DNA of 64,000 nt, taken from the NCBI RefSeq assembly GCF_013277415.1, contig NZ_VMMX01000014.1:1-64000 (forward strand). The letters are read 5' to 3'. Numbering within the stretch: the stretch's first letter is position 1; every line of letters begins with the position of its first letter. The position numbers and the translations under genes were made by a program. Of the stretch, positions 27,603-37,195 are shown piece after piece. The notes below the pieces were generated by a model. The model worked only from the letters and a program-made list of their open reading frames with translations. It ran no database searches and was not told the origin of the DNA. The stretch comes from Streptococcus sp. 68. Lineage in GTDB: Bacteria; Bacillota; Bacilli; Lactobacillales; Streptococcaceae.

Positions 27603-27631
27603 ATTATAATGTTTTAAGAAAACGCTGTCAA
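27603..27631 (-). promoter_or_regulatory. Consensus promoter of the 55-residue peptide gene
   Basis: TTGACA (27626-27631), 17 bases, TATAAT (27603-27608) on the minus strand: a perfect match to the sigma-A consensus. Confidence 0.9.
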
Positions 27632-27657
27632 CCTTTTATATGCAATTGCTTTATATT

Positions 27658-27682
27658 AAAAGACCGGATTGCTCCGATCTTT
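27658..27682 (-). terminator. Terminator after the glyoxalase-fold gene (copy 2 of 3)
   Basis: AAGATCGGA GCAA TCCGGTCTT stem followed by TT on the minus strand, same core as copies 1 and 3. Confidence 0.85.
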
Positions 27683-27748
27683 CAATAGTTCATATTCTCA
27701 ATTTCTGTTTTAAGAATGGTTAAGGTTAACGTCAAATGACTAAGCGTC

Positions 27749-28096
27749 CTATTTCATACGATAAAAATCAATCACTAGACCAGCTGGACCTTTAACTAAT
27801 AAGGACTCTGTTCCCCAATCCGTTTCACAAATACCGTTTAAAATCTCGACACCGATCTCTTTTAAACGTTGGTAATTCTGGTCTACATTCTCAACCTCAA
27901 GGTGAAGAATGATTCCTGACTGAAAGTTTTCCAAAGGAACCAAATGATTTTGAGACAACATCAGACAGTGACTGCCAATCGTAAACTGAGCAAAACCATC
28001 ATCAGCATAATCTGCCTTTTTATCCAAGATATACTCCAAGTCAGTACAGACTTGGGGAACATCTGCAACGATAATATCTAATTGATTTAAATTCAT
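27749..28096 (-). CDS. Glyoxalase/bleomycin-resistance/dioxygenase-fold (VOC) protein
   Basis: A 115-residue single VOC domain: two beta-alpha-beta-beta-beta halves are suggested by MNLNQLDIIVADVPQV at the start, HCLMLSQNH, ILHLEVENVDQ and a C-terminal GPAGLVIDFYR. The metal ligands of true glyoxalase I are only partly visible, so the activity is unknown. Its SD (GGAGGAGAG) begins three bases after the T-tract of the spxB terminator, so it may be expressed by read-through from spxB. Confidence 0.75.
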   Translation of the reverse strand: MNLNQLDIIVADVPQVCTDLEYILDKKADYADDGFAQFTIGSHCLMLSQNHLVPLENFQSGIILHLEVENVDQNYQRLKEIGVEILNGICETDWGTESLLVKGPAGLVIDFYRMK

Positions 28097-28111
28097 TTAC
28101 TCTCCTCCATA

Positions 28112-28137
28112 AAAAGACCGGATTGCTCCGATCTTTT
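28112..28137 (-). terminator. Terminator after spxB (copy 3 of 3)
   Basis: AAAAGATCGGA GCAA TCCGGTCTTTT stem followed by T on the minus strand. It abuts the SD of the next gene. Confidence 0.9.
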
Positions 28138-28206
28138 CAAGTTCCGCTCTATGAAAATCAAAGCATAAAATCTACAAGTTTTATATTTGATTTTCGACGA
28201 GAGGAA

Positions 28207-29982
28207 TTATTTAATTGCGCGTGATTGCAATCCTTCTTCTTCCAAGAAGAGACGGAATGGTACGAGTTCTTCTGCTTCGTATTTTTCTTTGAAGGCTTTG
28301 ATAGCTTCTTCTGAGTGTTGTTTTGGATCCAACTCAAGTACTTCTACTGGAAGTGGACGGTGTGGAGTGATGCGAGCATCGATCACAACAGTTTTACCTT
28401 CTTTGTTCAATTTAACAGCTTCTGCAACAACTGCATCGATGTCTTCGATACGGTCAACTGTAAATCCAACAGCACCTTGCGCTTCAGCGATTTTCGCATA
28501 GTCAGCATTAGGGAAGTCACAACCAAACAAGTGTTTGTTTGTGTCTTCGTATTTGTCCTTGATGAAGGCATATTTACCATTTGAGAAGACAACGTTGATA
28601 ACTGGAAGGTCGTATTGAACGTTTGTGATAACGTCTGGGTAGCACATGTTGAATGCACCGTCACCCATGATGTTCCATACTTGGCGATCTGGATTGTCTT
28701 TCTTAGCAGCGATACCACCAGGAAGGGCAATACCCATTGTCGCAAAGAGTGGAGATGTACGCCACATGTTCTTAGGTGTCATGTGAAGGTGACGAGTAGA
28801 TGTTTGAGTAGTGTCACCTACGTCGATTGAGTAGATAGCGTCTTGATCAGCATGTTTGTTGATTGCATTGTAAACTTGATACAATTGCAATTCACCCTCA
28901 GTTTTACCTTCGAGTTTGTTCATGTAATCACGCCAGTTTTGGTTGTTCTTAACGTTTGCACGCCACCATGGAGTAGATTCAACTGGATTCACTTTGTCAA
29001 GGATTGCTTTCGCTGCTTGACCTGCGTCACCAAGGATTGAAGCGTCAAGGGCGTGACGTTTACCAAGTTTGTAAGGGTCAATATCAACTTGGATGAATTT
29101 TTCAGTGTTCTTGAATGCTTCATAAACTTCAGCAAATGGGAAGTTTGAACCAAGGAAAAGAACTGTGTCTGCTTCAAAGACCACTTCGTTGGCTGGTTTC
29201 CAACCAACACGGTAAGCAGAACCTGTCAAACCTTCATAGTTCCATTCGAAAGCTTCAAAGTTTTTACCAGTTGTGATGATTGGTGCTTTGATTTTACGTG
29301 ACAATTCAGTAATCACTTCACCAGCTTTCACACCACCGTAACCAGCATAGATAACTGGACGTTCAGCATTGTTCAAGATTTCAACAGCTTTGTCGATTTC
29401 AACTTCGTTCAAAGCAGGAGCGATGAATGAACGCTCGTATGAACCTGATCCATAGTATGAGTTTTCGTCGATTTCTTGGAAACCGAAGTTTACTGGGATT
29501 TCAACAACAGCTGGACCTTTTTTAGAAACTGCAGCACGGCAAGCTTCGTCAATAACTTTTGGCAATTGCTCAGCGTAAGCTACACGTTTGTTATATACAG
29601 CGATACCGTTGTACATTGGGTTTTGGTTCAATTCTTGGAAAGCATCCATGTTGAGTTCGTTAACTGGACGTGATCCAAGGATTGCTAGGAATGGAGTGTT
29701 ATCCATAGCTGCATCGTAAACACCGTTAATCAAGTGAGTCGCACCTGGACCACCTGAACCAACTGCAACCCCGATTGAGCCGCCGAATTTAGCTTGCATA
29801 ACCGCTGCAAGAGCACCTGTTTCTTCGTGACGAACTTGCAAGAAGCGGATATCTTTGTCTTCAGCCAAAGCATCCATCAATGAGCTGAGTGTTCCTGATG
29901 GGATACCGTAGATTGTGTCTACGCCCCATGTTTTCAATACATTAAGCATTGCTGCAGATGCAGTAATTTTCCCTTGAGTCAT
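28207..29982 (-). CDS. spxB: Pyruvate oxidase
   Basis: It converts pyruvate, phosphate and O2 to acetyl phosphate, CO2 and hydrogen peroxide; the main H2O2 source of pneumococcus. The 591 residues follow the TPP-enzyme layout: PYR domain (about 8-180, catalytic Glu in [10 protein letters not shown]), central FAD-binding domain (about 190-340) and PP domain (about 370-560) with the TPP motif starting [20 protein letters not shown] precedes the ATG. A palindrome resembling a cre site is in the leader (30036-30052). The cop operon lies just upstream on the same strand. Confidence 0.98.
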   Translation of the reverse strand: MTQGKITASAAMLNVLKTWGVDTIYGIPSGTLSSLMDALAEDKDIRFLQVRHEETGALAAVMQAKFGGSIGVAVGSGGPGATHLINGVYDAAMDNTPFLAILGSRPVNELNMDAFQELNQNPMYNGIAVYNKRVAYAEQLPKVIDEACRAAVSKKGPAVVEIPVNFGFQEIDENSYYGSGSYERSFIAPALNEVEIDKAVEILNNAERPVIYAGYGGVKAGEVITELSRKIKAPIITTGKNFEAFEWNYEGLTGSAYRVGWKPANEVVFEADTVLFLGSNFPFAEVYEAFKNTEKFIQVDIDPYKLGKRHALDASILGDAGQAAKAILDKVNPVESTPWWRANVKNNQNWRDYMNKLEGKTEGELQLYQVYNAINKHADQDAIYSIDVGDTTQTSTRHLHMTPKNMWRTSPLFATMGIALPGGIAAKKDNPDRQVWNIMGDGAFNMCYPDVITNVQYDLPVINVVFSNGKYAFIKDKYEDTNKHLFGCDFPNADYAKIAEAQGAVGFTVDRIEDIDAVVAEAVKLNKEGKTVVIDARITPHRPLPVEVLELDPKQHSEEAIKAFKEKYEAEELVPFRLFLEEEGLQSRAIK

Positions 29983-30035
29983 AGTGATAACTCTCCTTCA
30001 ATTTTTTTAGACTTGGAGAATACGATTACATAGAA

Positions 30036-30052
30036 TTGGAAACGTTCTCCAA
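30036..30052 (-). promoter_or_regulatory. Palindrome in the spxB leader, cre-like
   Basis: TTGGA, AAACGTTC-like centre, TCCAA: an inverted repeat with AACGTT at its centre, about 55 bases before the spxB ATG. It resembles a CcpA cre site with two mismatches to the consensus. A TATGAT at about 30073 may be the -10. Confidence 0.6.
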
Positions 30053-30188
30053 ACTTTTACTATTCCACTGTATCATATTTATGCTGACTTTTCTAAAAAT
30101 CTGCTCAAAACTCTCTATTCTCTATTCTAATACAGTTTTGAAAGTGCTGCCATTCCTGTTTTATAACAAAGAAATCTAGTCATTACTT

Positions 30189-32432
30189 TTAGTATATTTT
30201 ACTAAAGTTTAGTAAGAGTGAACTAGTCAGAACAGATACAGAACTAAAGGCCATGGCTAGACCTGCCAATTCTGGATTGAGCGCCAGTCCAACACCAGAA
30301 AAGACTCCTGCTGCAATCGGAATTCCTACGACATTGTAGATAAAGGCCCAGAAAAGATTGAGCAGAATTCGATGAAAGGTTTTCTTACTCATGTCAAAGG
30401 CACGCACCACTCCTAGGAGGTTATTAGTTGTCAACACCAAATCTGCTGACTCGATGGCGATATCTGTTCCAGCTCCCATGGCAATCCCCACATCAGCTAC
30501 ACTGAGGGCAGGAGCATCATTGATACCGTCCCCAACAAAGGCTACTTTGCCTGACTGTTGCAGTTTATGAATTTCATGAGCTTTTTCTTCTGGCAAGACA
30601 CCTGCAATGACCTCTTCGATTCCGATTTGATCTGCAATAGCACGCGCTACACCTGCATTATCTCCTGTCAGCATGACTGTTTTAAGACCACGCTTTTTCA
30701 ACTGACTGATGGCTAGCTTAGCATTTTCCTTAGGAATATCTTGCAAAGCAAGCAAGCCTTTGATTTCATTGTCAACAGCCAAAAACACAACTGTCTTAGC
30801 TTCTTTTTCCAGTTCTTCTAGTTTATCTTGATAAGTGCTAGAAATATCCATGCCATCCAGCATTTTAGCATTTCCAAGTAAAACTTGTTTTCCATTGATT
30901 TTCCCTGAAACACCTTTTCCGTGCAAGGCTTGGAAATTTTCCACAGTGTGAAGCTCAAGTCCAGCTTCATTCGCTCGCTTGACAATGGCCTCAGCTAGTG
31001 GGTGTTGAGAAGCTTCTTCTAGGGAGGCTGCCAAGCCAAGCACTTCTACTTCGTCGCCGATGATATCGGTTACCACAGGCTTCCCTTCCGTCAAAGTCCC
31101 TGTTTTATCAAAGACAAGAGTTTGAACTTTCTGGATTTCCTGTAGAACCATTCCATTTTTGAGAAGAACCCCCATCTTGGCACTGCGTCCTGTCCCTACC
31201 ATAAGGGCTGTCGGTGTTGCAAGTCCCAAGGCACAAGGGCAGGCGATAATCAAAACAGCCACCCCATAGAGAAGAGAAGAGACAAAACTCGCTCCAAGCA
31301 CGACTACACTATCCCTGAGCAAGACGAACCAAACCCAAAAGGTCACAATCCCTAAAATGACAACTGCTGGGACAAAAATCCCTGAAATTTTATCCGTCAA
31401 GTCCTGAATCGGCGCACGACTTGTCTGAGCTTTCTTCACAAAATCCACAATCTGAGCCAAAACAGTCTCTGAACCAACTTTTTCTGCTCTAAAAACAAGT
31501 GTTCCACTATTATTGATGGTTGAACCAATGACGGTATCTCCAACTGTCTTGTCCACAGGCAGACTCTCACCTGTCACCATAGACTCATCAATACTAGAGA
31601 TACCTTCTACTACGACACCATCAACCGCAATCTTTTCACCGGGACGCACTCGAATCAGGTCACCTACCTTGACTTGCTCCAAAGGAACTTGAACATAGCG
31701 ATCCTCACGCAAGACTTCTGCTGTTTTAGCCTGCAAGTCCAGCAATTTCTCCACAGCTTGGGAAGTATTTTTCCGCATTTTCTCCTCAAAAACGGCTCCC
31801 ATAAGAACGAAGAAGAAGATAAATGCAGCACTTTCAAAGTAAACGGGGAGACCAGCGAAGAGGGCAACTAAGCTATAGAAATAGGCCACTAGGGTTCCCA
31901 GAGCAACCAAGGTATCCATGTTGGCATTGTGCTTTTTAAAACTAGCCCAAGCACTTTGGATATAAGGACCACCTGCTACTAGCATAATCGGTGTTGTGGC
32001 TAAAAAGGTTCCCCAACGCATAACTTGGTGACTAATTCCTCCTGTCGACATCCCAATCATGAGAATCACAAGAGGCACAGTAAAGATACTAGTAATCCAA
32101 AAACGCTGTAAAAGTGATAGAGATTTTCGAGTCTTCTCAACTACGGTATAACTCACCTTTTGCATCTTCATGCCACAAGAAAATTCATGTTGACCTAATT
32201 CTTGAGGGGTAAAACGAATTGTTTTCTCTTCGTCTACGCCGATTGGTTCTAGAATACCTTCTTCTTCAAACAGAATTTCCTTATAACAGTTTGAAGGTGT
32301 TACACGGTGAAAGGTGATCTCAGCAGGAACTCCTTTTTGCAGTTGAATGTGGGCTGGATGGTAGCCTTTGTCTGCCGTGATACGGATTTTTTGAACACCA
32401 TTTTCAAGACTTGCTTTTACAATTTCAGTCAT
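30189..32432 (-). CDS. copA: Copper-exporting P1B-type ATPase
   Basis: It pumps Cu(I) out of the cytoplasm. The 747 residues begin with a cupredoxin-like metal-binding domain (about 1-105, ending in FSCGMKM) in place of the usual HMA domain, then eight membrane helices with the CPC translocation motif (ACPCALG, about 400), the actuator TGES (about 289), the phosphorylation site DKTGTLTEG, and GDGINDAPA. CupA (next gene upstream) has a matching FSCGMNM domain and hands Cu to this one, as established in pneumococcus. Last gene of copY-cupA-copA. Confidence 0.97.
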   Translation of the reverse strand: MTEIVKASLENGVQKIRITADKGYHPAHIQLQKGVPAEITFHRVTPSNCYKEILFEEEGILEPIGVDEEKTIRFTPQELGQHEFSCGMKMQKVSYTVVEKTRKSLSLLQRFWITSIFTVPLVILMIGMSTGGISHQVMRWGTFLATTPIMLVAGGPYIQSAWASFKKHNANMDTLVALGTLVAYFYSLVALFAGLPVYFESAAFIFFFVLMGAVFEEKMRKNTSQAVEKLLDLQAKTAEVLREDRYVQVPLEQVKVGDLIRVRPGEKIAVDGVVVEGISSIDESMVTGESLPVDKTVGDTVIGSTINNSGTLVFRAEKVGSETVLAQIVDFVKKAQTSRAPIQDLTDKISGIFVPAVVILGIVTFWVWFVLLRDSVVVLGASFVSSLLYGVAVLIIACPCALGLATPTALMVGTGRSAKMGVLLKNGMVLQEIQKVQTLVFDKTGTLTEGKPVVTDIIGDEVEVLGLAASLEEASQHPLAEAIVKRANEAGLELHTVENFQALHGKGVSGKINGKQVLLGNAKMLDGMDISSTYQDKLEELEKEAKTVVFLAVDNEIKGLLALQDIPKENAKLAISQLKKRGLKTVMLTGDNAGVARAIADQIGIEEVIAGVLPEEKAHEIHKLQQSGKVAFVGDGINDAPALSVADVGIAMGAGTDIAIESADLVLTTNNLLGVVRAFDMSKKTFHRILLNLFWAFIYNVVGIPIAAGVFSGVGLALNPELAGLAMAFSSVSVLTSSLLLNFSKIY

Positions 32433-32441
32433 ATCATTCTC

Positions 32442-32813
32442 CTATTCTACAATCATCTTGCCGTGCATCATATTCATGCCACAAGAGAAACCATACTCTC
32501 CAGCCTGCTCAGGCGTGATTTCCACTATATACTCTTCCCCCATAGGCAGGTCCGCATGTACACCAAAATCTGGAAAAACAATTTGATCCAGACATGGTGA
32601 AGGATCCTTACGGTCAAAGACAATGCGGGCTGGTACTGATTTCTTGAGGATAATCAACTCAGGCGTATATCCCCCCATGACCTCCACTCGAATCTCTTGG
32701 TAGCCCTTTTTTTGCTGGGCCTTTTGTCCAGACTTTTCAGGCTTTTTGAAAAACCAAAACAAGATAAACGCGACAAGGGCAATACAAATAATGGTTACAA
32801 TACTATTTAACAT
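32442..32813 (-). CDS. cupA: Membrane-anchored copper chaperone CupA
   Basis: A 123-residue protein with one N-terminal membrane helix (about 4-22, SIVTIICIALVAFILFWFF) and a soluble cupredoxin-like domain (about 40-123) ending in FSCGMNMMHGKM, whose Cys and Met residues bind Cu(I). In pneumococcus CupA is needed for copper tolerance and delivers Cu to CopA. It is between copY and copA, 9 bases from copA. Confidence 0.95.
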   Translation of the reverse strand: MLNSIVTIICIALVAFILFWFFKKPEKSGQKAQQKKGYQEIRVEVMGGYTPELIILKKSVPARIVFDRKDPSPCLDQIVFPDFGVHADLPMGEEYIVEITPEQAGEYGFSCGMNMMHGKMIVE

Positions 32814-32823
32814 GACGTCTCCT

Positions 32824-33219
32824 TTACATACAATTACATCTTACTTCTCTCACAGCGTTTGATTTCTTCTCAGAAATCACAGCTTCCAAGTCTTCCAAGT
32901 CAGCCAGAGTAAAATCACATTCCATAATCAAATCAGCCAACAAATTCTTAATCCTACGGGAACAAACCTTATCTTTGATATCTTTAACAAGCAAGTCTCG
33001 ACTTTGGTCCAAAGTTAAAAGGGCTGAATAGACAAAGGACTTGCCTTCTTTTTTCCTCGTCAGGCACTCTTTCTCAACCAAACGAGCCAAAAGAGTCTGA
33101 ATGGTCGACTTGGACCAGTCGAACCGCTCCGCCAGAACCCTGATCAAATCTGAACTGGTCTGCTCTCCTTGCATCCAAATAATCTTCATGACCTGCCATT
33201 CTGCATCTGAAATCTGCAT
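32824..33219 (-). CDS. copY: Copper-responsive repressor CopY
   Basis: A 131-residue BlaI/MecI-type winged-helix repressor (DAEWQVMKIIW, SKSTIQTLLARLVEK) with a C-terminal metal site, here a single CNC three residues from the end. Cu binding releases it from the cop operator. The start is placed at the second of two consecutive ATG codons after an AGGAGG; the first (33222) is equally likely. A longer frame beginning at 33249 would start inside the operator and is rejected. Confidence 0.95.
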   Translation of the reverse strand: MQISDAEWQVMKIIWMQGEQTSSDLIRVLAERFDWSKSTIQTLLARLVEKECLTRKKEGKSFVYSALLTLDQSRDLLVKDIKDKVCSRRIKNLLADLIMECDFTLADLEDLEAVISEKKSNAVREVRCNCM

Positions 33220-33235
33220 CATCACACCTCCTAAA

Positions 33236-33291
33236 TCTACATTTGTCAATTACATTTCTTAGTATACTCTCAAAACCTACATTTGTCAATT
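33236..33291 (-). promoter_or_regulatory. cop promoter with two CopY operators
   Basis: -35 TTGACA (33284-33289), 17 bases, -10 TATACT (33261-33266) on the minus strand. Two copies of ATTGACAAATGTAG lie at 33237-33251 and 33277-33291; each holds the cop core ACAAATGTA. One covers the -35, the other lies between the -10 and copY. Confidence 0.92.
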
Positions 33292-33383
33292 ATAAAATCA
33301 ATCTTTTTGTCGAAAAATAGGATTTTAATCATTTGAAAAACGATTTGCAGTCAAATATTACTATATAAACAATAAAAATATGC

Positions 33384-33389
33384 TATACT
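33384..33389 (+). promoter_or_regulatory. thiD promoter (extended -10)
   Basis: TGCTATACT ends at 33389, about 20 bases before the TPP aptamer. The -35 is poor. Confidence 0.6.
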
Positions 33390-33405
33390 AAAGAAAAAAA
33401 GAAAA

Positions 33406-33493
33406 CAACCACTAGGGGTGCGTAAAGCTGAGATTAACGACTGTTAGACCCTTTGACTCAATCTAGGTAATGCTAGCTGATGGAAGTGGAAAT
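33406..33493 (+). promoter_or_regulatory. TPP riboswitch of thiD
   Basis: The conserved thi-box parts are present in order: CTAGGGGTGC, GCTGAGA, ACCCTTTGA and GGAAGTGG. Expression of thiD should fall when thiamine pyrophosphate is high. About 90 bases of linker follow to the SD (GGGAGG) and ATG; no clear terminator hairpin with a T-run is visible, so control may be at translation. Confidence 0.92.
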
Positions 33494-33584
33494 GATAATG
33501 GGGACTAGCAGTCTTCTATTGCCTTCCTGAAACAGACTAGCTTGTTCTTGAGAATACAAACTTCAGTTGGTTGGGAGGTTTTAG

Positions 33585-34376
33585 ATGACTTATTTACCCG
33601 TTGCTTTGACCATTGCAGGGACTGACCCTAGTGGCGGTGCTGGCATTATGGCTGATTTAAAGTCATTCCAAGCGAGAGATGTCTATGGAATGGCCGTTGT
33701 GACTAGCCTTGTTGCTCAAAATACCAGAGGTGTTCAGCTAATCGAGCACGTTTCTCCTCAAATGTTGGAAGCCCAATTGGACAGTGTCTTTTCTGATATT
33801 CCACCTCAGGCTGTAAAAACTGGGATGTTGGCAACTACTGACATCATGGAAATCATCCAACCCTATCTTAAAAAACTGGATTGTCCCTATGTTCTTGATC
33901 CTGTTATGGTTGCTACAAGTGGAGATGCCTTGATCGACTCAAGTGCTAGAGACTATCTCAAAACAAACTTACTACCTCTTGCAACTATTATTACACCGAA
34001 TCTTCCTGAGGCGGAAGAGATTGTTGGTTTTTCAATCCATAATCCGGAAGACATGCAACGTGCTGGTCGCCTGATTTTAAAAGAATTTGGTCCTCAGTCT
34101 GTTGTTATTAAAGGTGGGCATCTCGAAGGCGGTGCCAAGGATTTCCTCTTTACCAAGGATGACCAATTTGTCTGGGAAAGTCCACGAATTCAAACCTGTC
34201 ATACACATGGTACTGGATGTACCTTTGCTGCAGTGATTACTGCTGAACTAGCCAAAGGAAAAAGCCTTTATCAGGCAGTTGATAAGGCCAAGGCCTTTAT
34301 CACGAAAGCCATCCAAGACGCCCCTCAACTCGGTCATGGTTCTGGCCCAGTCAACCATACAAGCTTTAAAGATTAA
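33585..34376 (+). CDS. thiD: Hydroxymethylpyrimidine/phosphomethylpyrimidine kinase
   Basis: It phosphorylates HMP to HMP-P and HMP-PP for thiamine synthesis. The 263-residue ribokinase-fold protein has AGTDPSGGAGIMADLKSF at about 11-28, DPVMVATSGD, TPNLPEAE and HTHGTGCTFAAV (anion hole, about 209-220). It is the only plus-strand gene of the thiamine island and has its own TPP riboswitch, terminator and BOX element downstream. Confidence 0.97.
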   Translation: MTYLPVALTIAGTDPSGGAGIMADLKSFQARDVYGMAVVTSLVAQNTRGVQLIEHVSPQMLEAQLDSVFSDIPPQAVKTGMLATTDIMEIIQPYLKKLDCPYVLDPVMVATSGDALIDSSARDYLKTNLLPLATIITPNLPEAEEIVGFSIHNPEDMQRAGRLILKEFGPQSVVIKGGHLEGGAKDFLFTKDDQFVWESPRIQTCHTHGTGCTFAAVITAELAKGKSLYQAVDKAKAFITKAIQDAPQLGHGSGPVNHTSFKD

Positions 34377-34377
34377 A

Positions 34378-34418
34378 AAAACTCTCTAGTTCCCACTTTA
34401 AGGGAATTAGAGAGTTTT
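34378..34418 (+). terminator. Terminator after thiD
   Basis: AAACTCTCTAGTTCCC/GGGAATTAGAGAGTTT stem followed by TT on the plus strand, immediately after the stop codon; it works in both directions. Confidence 0.92.
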
Positions 34419-34533
34419 TATAGTCTTCGAAAATCTCTTCAAACCATGTCAGCTTTATCTGCAACTTCAAAGCTGTGCTTTGAGCAACCTGCAACTAGCT
34501 TCCTAGTTTGCTCTTTGATTTTCATTGAGTATT
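34419..34533 (+). repeat. BOX element with degenerate boxB
   Basis: TATAGTCTTCGAAAATCTC (boxA), CAAAGCTGTGCTTTGAGC (boxB remnant) and TTTGATTTTCATTGAGTAT (boxC), filling the space between thiD and thiE. Confidence 0.88.
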
Positions 34534-34535
34534 AA

Positions 34536-35168
34536 TTAGAAAATAATGTCATCCAACTTTGTTAAAAAAGCTTGTGTTTTTGCCTCTATATCTTCTGCCT
34601 GCATCAAATCACGCACTACAGCTACACCAGCTATACCCGTGCCGATAAGTTGGTCAATGTTCTCTGAAGTCAGGCCTCCAATAGCAACTACTGGAATGGC
34701 GACCCTTTGGCAAATTGTTTTCAAGGTTGAAATCAGGGTGATAGGCGCATTTTCCTTGGTCGTAGTCGGGAAAATGGCTCCTGTCCCTAAGTAATCCGCA
34801 CCTGATTCTTCCGCTTCTAGGGCTCTTTTTACAGTTTTAGCTGTGACACCAAGTATTTTGTCAGGGCCCAAGACTTGTCTGGCAACCGAAACTGGTAGTT
34901 CATCGTCTCCGATATGCAGACCTGCAGCATCAACTGCAAGACAGACATCCAAACGATCATCGATGATCAAGGGTACCTGATAGGCATCTGTTATTTCCTT
35001 GACTTGTTTTGCCAGTTGATAATATTGATTGGTTGTGAGATTTTTTTCTCGTAATTGGACTATGGTAACACCTGAACGGCAGGCAGTCTCAACTTTTGCA
35101 AGAAAGCTTTCCACGGAATCTTGGTAGCGATTGGTTACCAGATACAGTCTAAGCGCCTCTCTATTCAT
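34536..35168 (-). CDS. thiE: Thiamine-phosphate synthase (copy 1)
   Basis: It joins HMP-PP and thiazole phosphate to thiamine phosphate. The 210-residue TIM-barrel protein has TIVQLREKN (about 40), [21 protein letters not shown] (metal and pyrophosphate site), [11 protein letters not shown] and AIGGL. The ATG at 35168 is chosen for its SD (AAAGGAGAT) and its 8-base overlap with thiM. Last gene of ykoEDC-tenA-thiW-thiM-thiE. A second thiE is at 40248. Confidence 0.96.
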   Translation of the reverse strand: MNREALRLYLVTNRYQDSVESFLAKVETACRSGVTIVQLREKNLTTNQYYQLAKQVKEITDAYQVPLIIDDRLDVCLAVDAAGLHIGDDELPVSVARQVLGPDKILGVTAKTVKRALEAEESGADYLGTGAIFPTTTKENAPITLISTLKTICQRVAIPVVAIGGLTSENIDQLIGTGIAGVAVVRDLMQAEDIEAKTQAFLTKLDDIIF

Positions 35169-35964
35169 AAATATCTCCTTTGATAGCATCTAGCCAGTTT
35201 TCATCTCTTTTGAGGAGCGAAAGCTGATTGAGTACTTGGTAACGAAAATCTTCCAATCCCATTCCTTGAACAACTATTCTCTCAGCAGAGATATTGAGAT
35301 AAGAGACGGCTAGGCAAGAAGCTTCAAAACCAGTCTTTCCTTGACTGAGAAAAACGGCTGTTAAAGCTCCAACCAAATCTCCTGTCCCTGTTATCCAGTC
35401 TAATTCTGCACAGCCATTCTCCAATACAGCAACCTGATTCTCTGAAACGATGAGATCCTTGGGGCCAGTAACTAAGAATGACATACCAGTATAGGTTTGA
35501 CACCAGTCTTTCAAGACTTGAATCAAATCCTCAGTTTCTTGATCTTTAGCACTCGCATCGACCCCAACGCCGTGGTGCTTTAAGCCAACAAGACTTCGTA
35601 TTTCTGACATATTTCCTTTAAGAACCGTAGGGCTATAGTCTAAAAGGTCTCTGACTAGTCCCTTACGAATGGATGAAGCTGTTACGCCAACCGCATCTAC
35701 TACCATTGGAAGAGAAACTTGAGCTGCATAAGAAGCTGCCATACGGATTGCTTTTTCCTTCTCAGCTGACAAATGCCCCAAATTGATGAAGAGAGCCTGG
35801 CTTTGCTTAGTAAAATCAAGAACCTCACGGGGATCATCTGCCATGACAGGTTTGCATCCTAGAGCCAAAACCCCATTTGCCAGCATCTCACAAGAAATCT
35901 CATTGGTAATACAGTGAATGAGGGAAGTCGTTTCCAGAGGAAAAGGATTTGTCAATGCCTGCAT
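35161..35964 (-). CDS. thiM: Hydroxyethylthiazole kinase (copy 1)
   Basis: It phosphorylates the thiazole moiety in salvage. The 267-residue ribokinase-like protein has [32 protein letters not shown] (about 18-49), [22 protein letters not shown] and [11 protein letters not shown] (about 189-199). It overlaps thiW (one base) and thiE. Its paralogue is at 40879. Confidence 0.96.
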   Translation of the reverse strand: MQALTNPFPLETTSLIHCITNEISCEMLANGVLALGCKPVMADDPREVLDFTKQSQALFINLGHLSAEKEKAIRMAASYAAQVSLPMVVDAVGVTASSIRKGLVRDLLDYSPTVLKGNMSEIRSLVGLKHHGVGVDASAKDQETEDLIQVLKDWCQTYTGMSFLVTGPKDLIVSENQVAVLENGCAELDWITGTGDLVGALTAVFLSQGKTGFEASCLAVSYLNISAERIVVQGMGLEDFRYQVLNQLSLLKRDENWLDAIKGDIYE

Positions 35965-36488
35965 CAGTCTATCCTTTCAGCAAAGAAATATCCCTGCACT
36001 TTTTTAAAGAATTCCTGCTTGATTAAAAATCGAAAGGCAATAAAGGAAATCGCTGTACCAATCAAGGTTGCTCCGAAAAATCGAGGAGTGTAGATAAACC
36101 AGCTAAGCTTAGCAGCCGATCCTGTAAAAAGTACCATAACAGGATAGGAAACAATAGAACCAATAATACCTGTTCCCAAAATTTCTCCCAAGGCAGAAAA
36201 ATAAAATTTTCGACCGTACTTATAAAAGAGACCTGCCAGAAGGGCTCCAAAAGTCGCTCCTGTAAGAGCTAAAGGCGGAATCCCTTGAGTCGTCATACGG
36301 ATAAAGGCTGTCACTGTAGCCATAGCCAAGGCATAAACAGGTCCCATCATGATTCCTGCTAGAATATTGACTACACTGGACATCGGTGCCATTCCCTCAA
36401 TTCGAAAGATAGGTGTAAGAACTACATCAAGGGCAATCATCATAGATAAAATGGTTAATTTGTGAACTTGTAATTGGTGCTTTCTCAT
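35964..36488 (-). CDS. thiW: ThiW-type ECF transporter substrate-binding component
   Basis: A 174-residue membrane protein with about five to six hydrophobic segments and a basic C-terminus; the [42 protein letters not shown] segment is typical for ThiW S-components, predicted to bind thiazole. It sits between tenA and thiM in a TPP-controlled operon and probably uses the YkoD/YkoC energy module or the general ECF module. Thiazole specificity is inferred from its neighbour thiM. Confidence 0.88.
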   Translation of the reverse strand: MRKHQLQVHKLTILSMMIALDVVLTPIFRIEGMAPMSSVVNILAGIMMGPVYALAMATVTAFIRMTTQGIPPLALTGATFGALLAGLFYKYGRKFYFSALGEILGTGIIGSIVSYPVMVLFTGSAAKLSWFIYTPRFFGATLIGTAISFIAFRFLIKQEFFKKVQGYFFAERID

Positions 36489-36492
36489 GCTT

Positions 36493-37185
36493 CTATTCTT
36501 CTCCTTTTTCTAAAGACTGTAAATCGCTCTTCCATGTCTGGTGTTGGTAGGCCATTTCCCAAAACTTGGCTTCCATATGAACACTGATGTGGAAGGCATC
36601 TAGCATTTTTTTCTTGTCTGTCTCGTCACTTTCTCGATAGAGTTGATTGACTAGCGCTTCTTCCTCTCGAATCTGTTGCTCCAACTCATCCGTAATATAC
36701 GTTTCAATCCATTGTTGGTAGAGAGGATTTGGTGATGGTTTAAGATTAAGTGATTTTCCTATATCATGGTATAACCAAGGACAAGGTAGCAAACTTGCAA
36801 AGGCAATGCCCAAGTTCGGCTCTGCAAATTGTCGATAAATATGAGAAATGTAATGATAACAGGTGGGAGCGATTGGATGTTGCTCCATTTCCTGATCGCT
36901 GATTTCCAATTCCTTGAAAAATTGTTGGCGGATAAATAACTCACCCTCCACTAAACCCTGAGCATTTTGTTTCAAGAGTCTTTTCATCTCTTGGTTTGAA
37001 GTCTTATCAGCCAAGAGGTGATAGGCTTCTGAGAAGGCCTTCAAATAGTAGGCATCCTGAATCAAGTAATAGCGAAAGATGGACGGATCTAAATTTCCCT
37101 CTTGTAACTGTAATACAAAGGGGTGATGAAAGGAAGTCTGCCAAGCTTCCTTGGATAATTCCATCGCAATATCTGTAAATTCCAT
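36493..37185 (-). CDS. tenA: Thiaminase II / aminopyrimidine aminohydrolase (copy 1, TenA_C type)
   Basis: It hydrolyses base-degraded thiamine products to release HMP for salvage. The 230-residue all-helical protein has the catalytic Cys in LLPCPWLYHDIG (about 132-143), plus YLIQDAYYLKAF (about 40-51) lining the active site. It lies between the ECF module and thiW. The other copy at 41790 lacks this Cys. Confidence 0.94.
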   Translation of the reverse strand: MEFTDIAMELSKEAWQTSFHHPFVLQLQEGNLDPSIFRYYLIQDAYYLKAFSEAYHLLADKTSNQEMKRLLKQNAQGLVEGELFIRQQFFKELEISDQEMEQHPIAPTCYHYISHIYRQFAEPNLGIAFASLLPCPWLYHDIGKSLNLKPSPNPLYQQWIETYITDELEQQIREEEALVNQLYRESDETDKKKMLDAFHISVHMEAKFWEMAYQHQTWKSDLQSLEKGEE

Positions 37186-37195
37186 AATAACTCCT

